64,000 bases of DNA. Source: Algoriphagus mannitolivorans DSM 15301 (lineage in GTDB: Bacteria; Bacteroidota; Bacteroidia; Cytophagales; Cyclobacteriaceae). Of this stretch, positions 9,144 to 17,556 are shown piece after piece. Where the stretch lies: positions 124,001 to 188,000 of the forward strand of contig NZ_AUBV01000004.1 of assembly GCF_000429425.1 (NCBI RefSeq), in the 5' to 3' direction. The notes under the pieces were generated by a model. The model had not been told where the DNA came from, made no database searches, and saw nothing but the letters and a program-made list of their open reading frames with translations. The position numbers and the translations under genes were made by a program. Each line of letters starts with the position of its first letter. Within the stretch, counting starts at the first letter, position 1.

Positions 9144-9513
9144 TTTTTGTTTCCTGCTCGCTGGATGGGGAAGAGAAGATCGCGCTGTAAATTTTATCCT
9201 TTGCCAATGCCAATCCTAAAATCAATAATCTTTCAGAAAGACTTGGCCAGAATCTGGACTTCTTGGTCTCGGTCAGCCGCTTTTTGATATCCTCATTAAG
9301 CAGCCCTTCTTTTTCCAAAACCTCCATGGCCAGGTGTGTTTTTTCGGCTTTTTTCTTTCGGGTAGTTTTGACAATCGCATAGGTCAGCAAGGCACCTGCA
9401 CCCACTACCGCCGCGATTTTCAACCAGTCTTCCGACTCCCTTTTTAATATCTCCAGCTGCTTAGCCAGCGTTTGCTCGAGCTCTTCAGATTGCTTCTCTA
9501 GTTCCTTACTCAT
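9136..9513 (-). CDS. Small membrane-anchored hypothetical protein
   Basis: 125 residues from ATG 9513 (a longer reading from 9561 lies inside the upstream gene). N-terminal charged coiled-coil-like stretch (ELEKQSEELEQTLAKQLEIL), then one hydrophobic segment around residues 34-50 (IAAVVGAGALLTYAIV) and a basic tail with KTTRKKKAEK. A purine-rich AAGGAAAG lies shortly before the ATG, one of the few ribosome-binding-like sites here. No family recognised; layout resembles YtxH/YqjK-type companions of holin-X proteins. It overlaps its neighbours by 8 bases on each side, so it is translated in a three-gene unit. Confidence 0.75.
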   Translation of the reverse strand: MSKELEKQSEELEQTLAKQLEILKRESEDWLKIAAVVGAGALLTYAIVKTTRKKKAEKTHLAMEVLEKEGLLNEDIKKRLTETKKSRFWPSLSERLLILGLALAKDKIYSAIFSSPSSEQETKSE

Positions 9514-9865
9514 GGTTATCTTTCCTTTTTCGTGATTTAAAAATAAAGTCATCCAATACATTCCCGGCTTTTTTCTGAAGTCTGAAAGAATCTCTTGTCA
9601 CATATAAGACAATCACCGCCAATAGATATATCAATGCCACAATGAAAAATCCCAGATAAGGACTCTGCGTGACCTGGCTGAGGTAAAATGCTAGGGAAAG
9701 GGAAAGAAAAATAAAGGACATCATGATCATGCTTCCCACTACAAACAGAAGCACAAGGCGAGAAAGGATGGAAACAAACTCTTCTTGGATTTCCTGCTTG
9801 ACTAGGCTCACTCGTGTTTCCACGATGCCTTTTACTGTTTGGACTATTTCTCCAATTTTTAGCAT
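9506..9865 (-). CDS. Putative holin-X / YqjE family membrane protein
   Basis: 119 residues: an amphipathic N-terminal helix (IVQTVKGIVETRVSLVKQEI), two hydrophobic hairpin segments (about 36-62 and 72-92) and a basic C-terminus. This is the layout of the phage_holin_3_6/YqjE superfamily, found in many non-phage chromosomes; no phage genes are nearby, so a lytic role is unlikely. First gene of an overlapping trio with a small anchored protein and the GGGP synthase. The function is unknown; a role in membrane remodelling or stress is inference. Confidence 0.75.
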   Translation of the reverse strand: MLKIGEIVQTVKGIVETRVSLVKQEIQEEFVSILSRLVLLFVVGSMIMMSFIFLSLSLAFYLSQVTQSPYLGFFIVALIYLLAVIVLYVTRDSFRLQKKAGNVLDDFIFKSRKRKDNHE

Positions 9866-9929
9866 AAAGAATAATAAATAGGATGAATACCGGTACCCGA
9901 ATATACTTTAAAACCTAAGAGCAAAAAAA

Positions 9930-10532
9930 TCAAAGCTGCTCTACCACTTCTCCCTCCTGATAAAATTTATACCTCAATACCAACTCCAGCGCCATCAAAA
10001 TCGCCTGATTGATGGGATATTGAGTGGTTAGGTATTCATCGATATCATGAAGCTGCGTGTACCATGCAATTGAAACCGGAATCGGAAAACCAGAATTGAT
10101 TCTCTCAGTAGTTTCCTTGAATTCCTGCGGAAATTTTTCCTTTAGGATTTTGCAGGTGATCAAGTCCTTATTTCCAGTCTTGGAATTCTTGCGGCTGGAA
10201 GCCCCGAATAATCTACAGATCAATCCCCTATGTTTGTAACTACCGCAAAATCCCTTCTTCTCGTCATCTGCCTGAGCTCGGTAAATAATGCAGTTTCCAG
10301 GTTTTTCTTCTAAAGCCAATTGATTGGCAAATTCCTCCGCCAAACCTTTGTCATAGAGATCAAATGCCAAGGGCAAAAACTCCAAAGGCGTCGCTGGGAT
10401 TTTAGGATTGGCACAGCAAAAACCACAACCTGCCAAACAGCTTAAGCCACCTTGCCTGTAAAACTCACTTGTCTCTTCCTCTAATTCCCGGAAAAGCTCC
10501 TCCACCAATTTGGACTTCTGCTGAAGATTCAT
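9930..10532 (-). CDS. YkgJ family cysteine-cluster (zinc/iron-chelating) protein
   Basis: 200 residues. It carries the C-x3-C-x2-CC cluster (SCLAGCGFCC, residues about 31-40) and further Cys at about 79, 95, 105 and 126 (GNCIIY, GFCGSY, LICRLFG, LITCK), the pattern of the CxxxCxxC family proposed to bind Zn or Fe-S. Function is not established for the family. A -7 box lies upstream. It may precede the holin-X/GGGPS operon (64-base gap) but the gap leaves this open. Confidence 0.88.
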   Translation of the reverse strand: MNLQQKSKLVEELFRELEEETSEFYRQGGLSCLAGCGFCCANPKIPATPLEFLPLAFDLYDKGLAEEFANQLALEEKPGNCIIYRAQADDEKKGFCGSYKHRGLICRLFGASSRKNSKTGNKDLITCKILKEKFPQEFKETTERINSGFPIPVSIAWYTQLHDIDEYLTTQYPINQAILMALELVLRYKFYQEGEVVEQL

Positions 10533-10551
10533 TCAATTTATTTTCAGTTGG

Positions 10552-10559
10552 CAAAATTA
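10552..10559 (-). promoter_or_regulatory. -7 promoter box for the YkgJ gene
   Basis: Minus strand TAATTTTG, fitting TAnnTTTG, 19 bases before the ATG at 10532. The best -33 TTG is 23 bases further upstream, slightly long. Confidence 0.5.
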
Positions 10560-10696
10560 GGTTGGAGAATCGGCTATTAATCCAAAGAGCTGAAGATTTT
10601 TTAATCCTGGTTATCAATTGCTTATGGACATATTGGTTACAATCCTGTCCATTTACTGATTAGAATCGTTTTTTTGATGAGATAAACAGTTCGAAT

Positions 10697-11425
10697 ATGA
10701 GTCACATTGATGAAAAAAAATCGGATGAAAGAATCCGCAGGGCTTTTGAGGAGAGAGATTGGAATGAAATAAAAAGTGAAAACTCCTGGGCGATTTTCAA
10801 AATCATGTCGGAGTTTGTAGAAGGCTTTGAAAAATTAGCCAAAATCGGACCTTGCGTTTCTATTTTTGGATCGGCCCGAACTCCCAGAGATCATGAATAT
10901 TACCAAATGGCTGAAGATATCGCCGCAAAGCTGGTCAGACATGGCTACGGAGTAATCACCGGAGGTGGTCCAGGTATCATGGAAGCCGGTAACAAAGGCG
11001 CCTATTCAGAAGGAGGTAAATCTGTCGGTCTCAATATCCAATTGCCATTCGAACAATTCAATAATATCTACATAGACCGGGACAAGTTGCTGACCTTTGA
11101 CTACTTCTTTGTAAGGAAAGTCATGTTTATCAAATATGCCCAAGGTTTTGTGGTTTTGCCCGGTGGATTTGGAACCTTGGATGAATTCTTTGAGGCACTT
11201 ACCTTGATCCAAACCAACAAAATCGGAAGATTCCCGATTGTTTTGGTCGGTAAAGATTATTGGGAAGGATTGGTAGACTGGATAAAAAAGACCTTGCTAA
11301 GAGGCGATCCCAACTACATCAGCGAATCGGACCTAGATCTTTTCACAGTAGTAGATAATGCTACCGATGCAGTGAAGGCTATTGATGAATTCTACAGTAA
11401 GTACTTGTTGAGTCCGAATTTTTAA
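10697..11425 (+). CDS. LOG family (TIGR00730) nucleotide phosphoribohydrolase-like protein, long form
   Basis: 242 residues with a Rossmann-like fold. Signature residues are present: SIFGSART, GGGPGIMEAGNKGA and PGGFGTLDE, the substrate and catalytic motif of LOG/YgdH-type enzymes that hydrolyse nucleoside 5'-monophosphates to base plus ribose-5-phosphate. An additional N-terminal helical 50 residues distinguishes it from the shorter LOG protein encoded 700 bases downstream. The cytokinin-activating name should be read only as family; a purine-salvage role is more likely. Followed by a terminator. Confidence 0.92.
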   Translation: MSHIDEKKSDERIRRAFEERDWNEIKSENSWAIFKIMSEFVEGFEKLAKIGPCVSIFGSARTPRDHEYYQMAEDIAAKLVRHGYGVITGGGPGIMEAGNKGAYSEGGKSVGLNIQLPFEQFNNIYIDRDKLLTFDYFFVRKVMFIKYAQGFVVLPGGFGTLDEFFEALTLIQTNKIGRFPIVLVGKDYWEGLVDWIKKTLLRGDPNYISESDLDLFTVVDNATDAVKAIDEFYSKYLLSPNF

Positions 11426-11460
11426 ACCGGAATTTGGCAAATCACACTTTCATAAAAAAC

Positions 11461-11490
11461 AAAAGGGCCTTCGAAGTGAAGGCCCTTTTT
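11461..11490. terminator. Bidirectional terminator
   Basis: AAAAGGGCCTTC (11461-11472) pairs with GAAGGCCCTTTT (11478-11489) around a 5-base loop, A-rich on the left and T-rich on the right. It lies between the LOG gene and the convergent hypothetical gene at 11511. Confidence 0.9.
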
Positions 11491-11510
11491 GGTGGTATAA
11501 ATTTGAATTT

Positions 11511-12014
11511 TTAGCTGACTTTAAGCAAAAGCTCTCCTTGTCTTTTGACGACTTTAAGGTCGAAATACTGGTTGATAAATGCCTTGCAGTGATTTTCAGC
11601 CCATTCTGCTCGTGTCTCTGTATCAAAGAGAATCGTCATTCTCAACATGGTTTTGACATATTGTTCATGCTGACCGAGCTTTTTTACCCAATCAATAAAA
11701 CAGGCCTCCCATTCTTCCTTGAACTTGTCAAAATGACTTCTCCCGTCAAAAAGAAACTCCAACTGGTTATCTCCATGTCTGAATCGATAAATCCCGCAAA
11801 GCTGGCGGTAAATCAGTCGGATCCGATCTGAGGGATACTCAAATTCATCCAAAATCCTGGCATAGGTGGAATCCATTAGCTGAAGTGGATTATATAAAAA
11901 AGTATAAGACCGCTTTAATTCGTAAACCATTTGCTCCAATAACTCCTCCTCCATGGCAAACTGGGCTTGCCGGAGAATGTAATTTTTGTCTAATGGAAAA
12001 AGCTTATCGATCAT
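11511..12014 (-). CDS. Hypothetical protein
   Basis: About 167 residues if started at ATG 12014 (MIDKLFPLDKNY); a 10-residue longer form from 12044 is less likely. Soluble, helical, rich in aromatic and charged residues (LKRSYTFLYNPLQLM, IRLIYRQLCGIYRF, LFDTETRAEWAENHCKAFINQYFDL). No signal peptide or membrane segment and no motif that I recognise. Convergent with the LOG gene upstream in coordinates and divided from the other LOG gene by about 90 bases. Confidence 0.75.
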   Translation of the reverse strand: MIDKLFPLDKNYILRQAQFAMEEELLEQMVYELKRSYTFLYNPLQLMDSTYARILDEFEYPSDRIRLIYRQLCGIYRFRHGDNQLEFLFDGRSHFDKFKEEWEACFIDWVKKLGQHEQYVKTMLRMTILFDTETRAEWAENHCKAFINQYFDLKVVKRQGELLLKVS

Positions 12015-12107
12015 ATTGTCACTGGGATGGGAGCAAAAATACAACTATTCCAAGAAGTTCATCTGTTAAAAGAACATGATTTTCAATTTTTCCAAAGAAA
12101 ATTAGGA

Positions 12108-12671
12108 CTACCAGTCTGCCGGTCTTCTCGATTGATAAGCAGCCATTTGATCCAAAAGATCCGAAGGGTCATCTGATATGATCAGCAGCTCCTCCTGCTC
12201 AGGATATAGAAATCCCTGCTCCATGGCATGATTGAGAAACTCCAAAAGCTTGTCATAGTATCCATTGACATTGTACAGTGCCAAAGGCTTTTGGATGTAG
12301 TGGAGTTGATTGAGTGTCATAATCTCAAATAGCTCTTCCAAAGTGCCGATTCCTCCCGGCATGGCGATAAATCCATCACCACGCTCCGCCATCAGCCATT
12401 TTCTGTCTCGCATAGTCTCCACAATGATCAACTCGGTACAACCTTCATGCGCGACTTCCCGGTCCACCAGTTTTTGAGGAATAATTCCCAAAACATCCTT
12501 CCCGGCGGCCAACATTTCATCCGCTATTACTCCCATCAGTCCTACTCTTCCAGCGCCATAAACCAAAGAAAGGTCTCTTTGGATCATCTCTTGCACCAAA
12601 GCTCTTGCACCGGCTTCAAAAACTCCGCTGTTTCCTTTTTTGGAACCGCAATAAATTGTGATTTTCTTCAT
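12108..12671 (-). CDS. LOG family protein (cytokinin riboside 5'-monophosphate phosphoribohydrolase type)
   Basis: 187 residues, canonical LOG length. Motifs: IYCGSKKGN at the N-terminus, VYGAGRVGLMG (nucleotide loop), MRDRKWLMAERGDGFIAMPGGIGTLEE, containing the R-x-x-K and PGGxGTxxE signatures with catalytic Glu. Expected to split nucleoside monophosphates; plant-hormone activity is not implied. Its start is divergent from rdgB (12753), which hydrolyses non-canonical nucleotides, so both neighbours may serve nucleotide housekeeping (inference). Confidence 0.93.
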   Translation of the reverse strand: MKKITIYCGSKKGNSGVFEAGARALVQEMIQRDLSLVYGAGRVGLMGVIADEMLAAGKDVLGIIPQKLVDREVAHEGCTELIIVETMRDRKWLMAERGDGFIAMPGGIGTLEELFEIMTLNQLHYIQKPLALYNVNGYYDKLLEFLNHAMEQGFLYPEQEELLIISDDPSDLLDQMAAYQSRRPADW

Positions 12672-12752
12672 GACTTGAAATTAACTAATCCAACGCTCTC
12701 CCAAACTCAAGTTTGGAAGGAATCTGAAAATTTTGAATTTAAGAACCCTAAA

Positions 12753-13334
12753 ATGAAAATCTGTTTCGCCACCAACAATGTCAAAAAAATTGAAGAAGTC
12801 AAAGCTGCCCTAGGAGAAGAGTTTGAAATTGTGTCCCTGCAGGAGATAGGGTGCCATGAGGAACTCCCCGAAACAGGCGACACTTTGGATCATAACGCTT
12901 TCCAAAAGGCCAGGTACGTCAAGGACAACTATGGAGTGGACTGTTTTGCGGATGATACCGGACTTGAAGTTGAGGTATTAAACGGAGCTCCGGGAGTCTA
13001 TTCCGGGAGATTTGCCGGAGAGCCTCGAAGTGATGAGCGGAATATTGACCTTTTGCTTTCCAAAATGGAAGGAAAAGAAAACCGAAAAGCTCGCTTTAGA
13101 ACAGTCATTGCCCTGATTTTGGAAGGTCAGGAATATCGCTTTGAGGGAGTTGCAGCAGGAGAAATCATTCCTCAACGGGTTGGAAGCGGAGGGTTTGGGT
13201 ATGATCCGGTATTTAAGCCGGACGGGTTTGAACACACTTTTGCGGAACTCAGTCTCTCAGAAAAAAATGAAATCAGTCATCGTGGAAAGGCCGTCAAAGC
13301 TTTGATTTCCTTTTTAAGCCAAAGAAAATTCTGA
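12753..13334 (+). CDS. rdgB: Non-canonical purine NTP pyrophosphatase (RdgB/HAM1)
   Basis: Hydrolyses dITP/XTP to monophosphates, removing deaminated purine nucleotides. Starts MKICFATNNVKKIEEV, the family's nucleotide-binding SxNxxK-like N-terminus; ADDTGLEVEVLNGAPGVYSGRFAG and the C-terminal GGFGYDPVF plus ISHRGKA are all characteristic. 193 residues from ATG 12753; the reading frame stays open upstream to 12447 but that part overlaps the LOG gene on the other strand and is not homologous. 33 bases before the uridine kinase ATG. Confidence 0.96.
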   Translation: MKICFATNNVKKIEEVKAALGEEFEIVSLQEIGCHEELPETGDTLDHNAFQKARYVKDNYGVDCFADDTGLEVEVLNGAPGVYSGRFAGEPRSDERNIDLLLSKMEGKENRKARFRTVIALILEGQEYRFEGVAAGEIIPQRVGSGGFGYDPVFKPDGFEHTFAELSLSEKNEISHRGKAVKALISFLSQRKF

Positions 13335-13353
13335 GCACAAGCCAAAATTAAAT

Positions 13354-13361
13354 TATCTTTG
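13354..13361 (+). promoter_or_regulatory. -7 promoter box for uridine kinase
   Basis: TATCTTTG, 6 bases before the ATG at 13368, which suggests a leaderless or nearly leaderless transcript. No -33 TTG at the right distance is obvious. Confidence 0.5.
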
Positions 13362-13367
13362 CCCCTC

Positions 13368-13988
13368 ATGAAAAAGCCATTCATCGTCGGGATTACGGGA
13401 GGCTCTGCCTCTGGGAAAACATTGTTTTTGGAACGTCTGCTTAGCACTTTCGAGCCCGGGGAAGTATGCCTAATCTCCCAGGACAATTACTATAAGCCCA
13501 GACATTTGCAACCGGTAGATGCTCAGGGGGTTCACAATTTTGATACTCCACACAGCATCGATTTCGAGCAATACGCCTGTGATATCAGGAAAATCCAAAA
13601 CGGTGAAACAGTCCATCGGGAAGAGTACACTTTTAACAACGCTGCCAAAAAACCAAAAATGCTCACCTTCGAAGCTGCACCGGTAGTGGTGGTCGAAGGT
13701 ATATTTGTATTATACTATCCCGAACTAGCCGATCTTTTGGATTTGAAAATTTTCATTGACGCCAAAGATCACATCAAACTGAAAAGAAGAATCATCCGGG
13801 ACAAAGTGGAGCGAGGGTACGATTTGGACGATGTGCTTTATCGCTATGAAATGCACGTGATGCCTACTTATGAGAAATACATCAAGCCCTTCAAAAATGA
13901 AGCGGATTTGATTGTTCCAAACAATTCAAGTTTTGACCGTGCTTTGGATGTGGTACGGACTTATTTGAGGTCCAAAACAGGCATGTAA
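13368..13988 (+). CDS. udk: Uridine kinase
   Basis: Phosphorylates uridine/cytidine in pyrimidine salvage. P-loop GITGGSASGKT at residues 8-18 and QDNYYKP, HSIDFEQ, PVVVVEGIFVLYYPEL and the lid arginines (KRRIIRDKVERGYD) are as in Udk. 206 residues from ATG 13368; a TTG three codons earlier is part of the promoter box. In this phylum a septum-formation-initiator gene often follows, but here the next gene is an unrelated small membrane protein. Confidence 0.95.
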   Translation: MKKPFIVGITGGSASGKTLFLERLLSTFEPGEVCLISQDNYYKPRHLQPVDAQGVHNFDTPHSIDFEQYACDIRKIQNGETVHREEYTFNNAAKKPKMLTFEAAPVVVVEGIFVLYYPELADLLDLKIFIDAKDHIKLKRRIIRDKVERGYDLDDVLYRYEMHVMPTYEKYIKPFKNEADLIVPNNSSFDRALDVVRTYLRSKTGM

Positions 13989-14012
13989 TCCAAAAAATCG
14001 GACTGAAAAGGC

Positions 14013-14039
14013 TTGAATATCAAATAATGCATATATTTG
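14013..14039 (+). promoter_or_regulatory. Promoter (TTG / TATATTTG) for the small membrane protein
   Basis: TTG at 14013-14015 and TATATTTG at 14032-14039 are 16 bases apart; the ATG at 14046 is 6 bases further on, so the transcript would be leaderless or nearly so. Confidence 0.55.
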
Positions 14040-14045
14040 CCGCGC

Positions 14046-14390
14046 ATGAAAAGTACCCGAACATACACTAGCCTTATGAGACAGCGGATCACGCTGTTGC
14101 TGGCTATTTTGTTTTGTATGTTCATTTCCAGCGTCGAATTCACTCCTTATCAGGACGAAATTACCAAAACTGAACAGCAAGGCGATCAGCCTGACCAAAC
14201 CTTCCTCAAGGTAGCAGTAGATGCCGTGGTGCCTTTTGCACTGCATATCGTGCATTCAGTTTTTCACCTGCTCTACCAGGTTTTCAGCTTTGAAATCAAG
14301 CTTCCGTCCATCGAGACGACTACTGCATCGATACCCTTATCCTGGGTAGAGATACTTTTTGAGCGGATTATTTCCACTAAAGGACCCTAA
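14046..14390 (+). CDS. Small hypothetical membrane-associated protein
   Basis: 114 residues. Basic N-terminus followed by a hydrophobic segment (ITLLLAILFCMFISSVEF, about 15-32), an acidic stretch (YQDEITKTEQQGDQPDQ) and a second hydrophobic part (VAVDAVVPFALHIVHSVFHLLYQVF, about 55-80). No family recognised. Its own leaderless-type promoter supports that it is expressed. It lies between uridine kinase and secDF; no function can be given. Confidence 0.7.
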   Translation: MKSTRTYTSLMRQRITLLLAILFCMFISSVEFTPYQDEITKTEQQGDQPDQTFLKVAVDAVVPFALHIVHSVFHLLYQVFSFEIKLPSIETTTASIPLSWVEILFERIISTKGP

Positions 14391-14476
14391 GAAAAGCCAC
14401 TTTTCGCCTTTAATCCCTTCCTGAATCAGGAAGACCTAATTCTGTATTTCTAATTCAATTTAATATCTAATTCCTT

Positions 14477-17443
14477 ATGCAAAACAAAGGTGTCATTGTG
14501 TTTTTGACAGTGATTATTACAGCACTTTGCCTGTATTATCTGTCATTCACATTCGTATCCAATGGCGTACAGCAAAAAGCTACGGCTTATGCTACAGACG
14601 CTTCCGGCAATATCGATTTTGCCAAAAGAAGAGCTTTCCTAGACTCGATCTGGAGACAGCCAGTTTACAATTTCCTAGGTGCAGATTATACCTATCAGGA
14701 AGTCAAAGAAACCGAGCTTGGACTTGGCCTTGACCTTCAGGGCGGGATGCACGTGACCCTGGAAGTTTCCCCGGTGGAAATTGTAAAGGGAATTGCTGGC
14801 AACCCAAAAGATGAGGCCTTCAACAAATCCGTGGATGAAGCAAGAGAAGAAGCCAAGACTTCCAACGCTAGATTTGTGGACCTTTTCTATTCTGCCTGGC
14901 AGAGAAACAACGCGGGCAAAAACCTCAGCAGCATCTTCGCTACTGCTGCAAACCGCGGTCGGATCTCTTTGGAATCTTCTGATTCTGAAATTTTGGACCT
15001 TATCAATACTGAGGTAGAAAATGCCATCGACAGATCTTTTAACATCCTAAGAACCCGTATCGACCGATTCGGTACTTCTCAACCAAACATTCAAAGAATT
15101 GCTGGTTCAGGTAGAATCCAGATCGAATTGCCCGGGGTTGACAATCAGGAGCGAGTTAGAAACTTGCTTCAGGGTGTTGCTAAGCTTCAATTCTGGGAAG
15201 TATTGGAACTGAACGAATACGGTGGAGCTATCGAAGCGATCAATTCTACCTGGGTAGCAGACCAAAAATCATCCACTACACCAGCGGAAACTCCTTCTAC
15301 TGAAGGTCTCTCTGAGGAAGATTCTTTGAAAAATGTATTGGAAAAGCAGCTTCAGGAGCTGGATCCAATGAATCAGTCCACAGATGTATCTCCATTGATC
15401 AACTTGATCAAGGCCAACTATGGCTTGGTGTATGACGTACGTGACACCACTGCGATCAACAGAATTCTTAAAAACGAGCGCTACGCTTCTTTCCTTCCTA
15501 GAGATTTGAAATTGCTTTGGGGTGTAAAGCCTACCAAAGCTGAAGACGGATCCGAGCTATTAGAGCTTTATGCCATCAAAACTACCCGTGGTACTGACCA
15601 GGCTCCTCTGGAAGGAGATGTGGTAACCGATGCTAGACAGACTCTGGACCAGACTTCCAGACCTGCTGTATCCATGCAAATGAATGCTGAAGGTGCCAGA
15701 AAATGGAGAAAACTTACTTCCGAAAACATCGGTCGAAGAATCGCTGTGGTTTTGGACGACTATGTTTACACTGCTCCAGTGGTAAATGGGGAGATTCCAA
15801 ATGGTCAATCCGAAATTTCCGGAAACTTCACCTTGTTGGAAGCACAGGATTTGGCAAACATCCTAAAGTCTGGCTCTCTTCCAGCGCCTACACAAATCGT
15901 AGAAGAAAGCATCATTGGTCCAACTTTGGGTAAAGAAGCTCAAAGCCAGGGTATCATCTCTATGGTTGCCGGCTTGGTCTTGGTAGTCCTTTTCATGATC
16001 GCCTACTACTCCAAAGGCGGCTTGGTGGCAATTGCGGCATTGGTATTTAACGTATTCTTTATCCTAGGTATTCTTGCCCAGTTAGGTGCTGCCTTGACTT
16101 TGCCGGGTATTGCGGGTATTGTATTGACCATCGGTATGTCCATCGATGCTAACGTGTTGATCTTTGAGCGTATCAAGGAAGAGCTTCGAAACGGAACTGG
16201 CTTGATGGCTGCAATCAGCACAGGTTACAGCAAGGCTTTCTCGGCCATCTTGGATGGTAACGTGACCACGTTCTTGACAGGTGCAATTCTTTATGCTTTG
16301 GGCCAAGGTCCTATCAAAGGATTCGCGATCGTATTGATGATTGGTATTGCATGTTCTTTCTTCTCGTCCGTATTCATTACCCGAGTGATCATCACTTGGA
16401 TGTCTAAGAAGGGTGACAAGAGCTCTATCAACTTCTCTGCACCATTTGCAAAGAATGCTCTTTCAAGCCTGAACATCGACTTCTTGAGCAAGAGAAAAGT
16501 TGCTTACCTGATTTCTTCCTCAATCATCGTAATTGGTTTGGCTATTGCGGCGATCAGCGGATTGAAATTTGGAGTTGACTTTACAGGTGGACGTTCCTAC
16601 ATCGTAGCCTTCGACACCCCAGTTGTTCCTTCCGAACTGAAAGTAGGTTTGGACAGCGAATTTGACGGATCTGTAGAAGTAAAAACCTACGGTGCAAACA
16701 ACATCCTAAAAGTGACCACTTCCTACCTGATCAATGAGGATGACGATGCTTCTAACAAAGAAGTAGAGACCAAAGTAAAAGAAGGAATTGCCAAGGTGAC
16801 CGGCTTCTCTTACATTGAAAATGCCGAGCAGATCGGAGCAAATCAATTCTCTATCACTGGATCATCCAAAGTAGGGGCTACGGTAGCAGACGATATTAAA
16901 GCTTCTTCTGCAGAAGCCATGATTGCTGCATTGATTGCCATCTTCCTCTACATCTTGATCAGATTCCGTAAGTGGCAGTTCTCCTTGGGCTCTATTGTAG
17001 CCTTGGTGCACGACACCCTGTTTGTGATTGCTGCTTTTGCGATTGCAAGTGCTTTGGGAGCTACTTTCGAAATCGACCAAGTATTCATTGCGGCAATCCT
17101 GACAGTAATCGGTTACTCCATCAACGATACCGTGATTGTATTTGACCGTATCCGGGAAAACATCGAAAACAGAGGAACCAACAAATTGGTCAAGGTATTT
17201 AACGATGCAGTCAACCAAACTTTGGGCAGAACTTTGATCACTTCCTTTACCACTTTGATCGTGGTGATCGTCCTATTGATCTTTGGTGGAGAAGTATTGA
17301 GAGGATTCTCCTTCGCCTTGTTTGTCGGTATCACTGTTGGTACTTATTCTTCCATCTATATCGCTACCCCTATTGTGGTTGACTTGATGAAGAAAGAAAT
17401 CGAAAATGAACAAGCTGCTAAGGAGACCAAGAAAACAGCTTAA
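14477..17443 (+). CDS. secDF: Protein translocase subunit SecDF (fused)
   Basis: Fused SecD and SecF, 988 residues, the normal form in Bacteroidota. It uses the proton motive force to pull exported proteins out of SecYEG on the periplasmic side. N-terminal TM segment at 5-27, the P1 head region with LGLGLDLQGGMHVTLEV (about 80-96) and ELPGVDNQERVRNLL (about 215-230), six TM segments of SecD (about 500-640) with SIDANVLIFERIKEELR, then the SecF half starting around 670 with GLKFGVDFTGGRSY and ending with the mirrored DTVIVFDRIREN helix. The conserved Asp residues of the proton path (SIDANV and NDTVIVFD) are present. Followed by a terminator. Confidence 0.97.
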   Translation: MQNKGVIVFLTVIITALCLYYLSFTFVSNGVQQKATAYATDASGNIDFAKRRAFLDSIWRQPVYNFLGADYTYQEVKETELGLGLDLQGGMHVTLEVSPVEIVKGIAGNPKDEAFNKSVDEAREEAKTSNARFVDLFYSAWQRNNAGKNLSSIFATAANRGRISLESSDSEILDLINTEVENAIDRSFNILRTRIDRFGTSQPNIQRIAGSGRIQIELPGVDNQERVRNLLQGVAKLQFWEVLELNEYGGAIEAINSTWVADQKSSTTPAETPSTEGLSEEDSLKNVLEKQLQELDPMNQSTDVSPLINLIKANYGLVYDVRDTTAINRILKNERYASFLPRDLKLLWGVKPTKAEDGSELLELYAIKTTRGTDQAPLEGDVVTDARQTLDQTSRPAVSMQMNAEGARKWRKLTSENIGRRIAVVLDDYVYTAPVVNGEIPNGQSEISGNFTLLEAQDLANILKSGSLPAPTQIVEESIIGPTLGKEAQSQGIISMVAGLVLVVLFMIAYYSKGGLVAIAALVFNVFFILGILAQLGAALTLPGIAGIVLTIGMSIDANVLIFERIKEELRNGTGLMAAISTGYSKAFSAILDGNVTTFLTGAILYALGQGPIKGFAIVLMIGIACSFFSSVFITRVIITWMSKKGDKSSINFSAPFAKNALSSLNIDFLSKRKVAYLISSSIIVIGLAIAAISGLKFGVDFTGGRSYIVAFDTPVVPSELKVGLDSEFDGSVEVKTYGANNILKVTTSYLINEDDDASNKEVETKVKEGIAKVTGFSYIENAEQIGANQFSITGSSKVGATVADDIKASSAEAMIAALIAIFLYILIRFRKWQFSLGSIVALVHDTLFVIAAFAIASALGATFEIDQVFIAAILTVIGYSINDTVIVFDRIRENIENRGTNKLVKVFNDAVNQTLGRTLITSFTTLIVVIVLLIFGGEVLRGFSFALFVGITVGTYSSIYIATPIVVDLMKKEIENEQAAKETKKTA

Positions 17444-17461
17444 ATAAGAATATCCCCATTT

Positions 17462-17496
17462 AAAAGGAGCGGAGTTTTTTCCGCTCCTTTTTTTTG
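17462..17496 (+). terminator. Rho-independent terminator after secDF
   Basis: AAAAGGAGCGG (17462-17472) pairs with CCGCTCCTTTT (17481-17491) across an 8-base loop, then T-rich. Confidence 0.92.
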
Positions 17497-17556
17497 CTTT
17501 TCAGCCCCAGAAAAATGCTATCTTTTCAAAAATTCTCAACCACTAACTATTCATAA

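Noticed and set aside
9506-9865. Holin-X-like gene as sign of a prophage
   Set aside because: No phage structural, integrase or lysis genes nearby; the family is common on chromosomes.
12447-12752. N-terminal extension of rdgB
   Set aside because: The open frame continues upstream, but it is the antisense of the LOG gene; conserved RdgB sequence starts at 12753.
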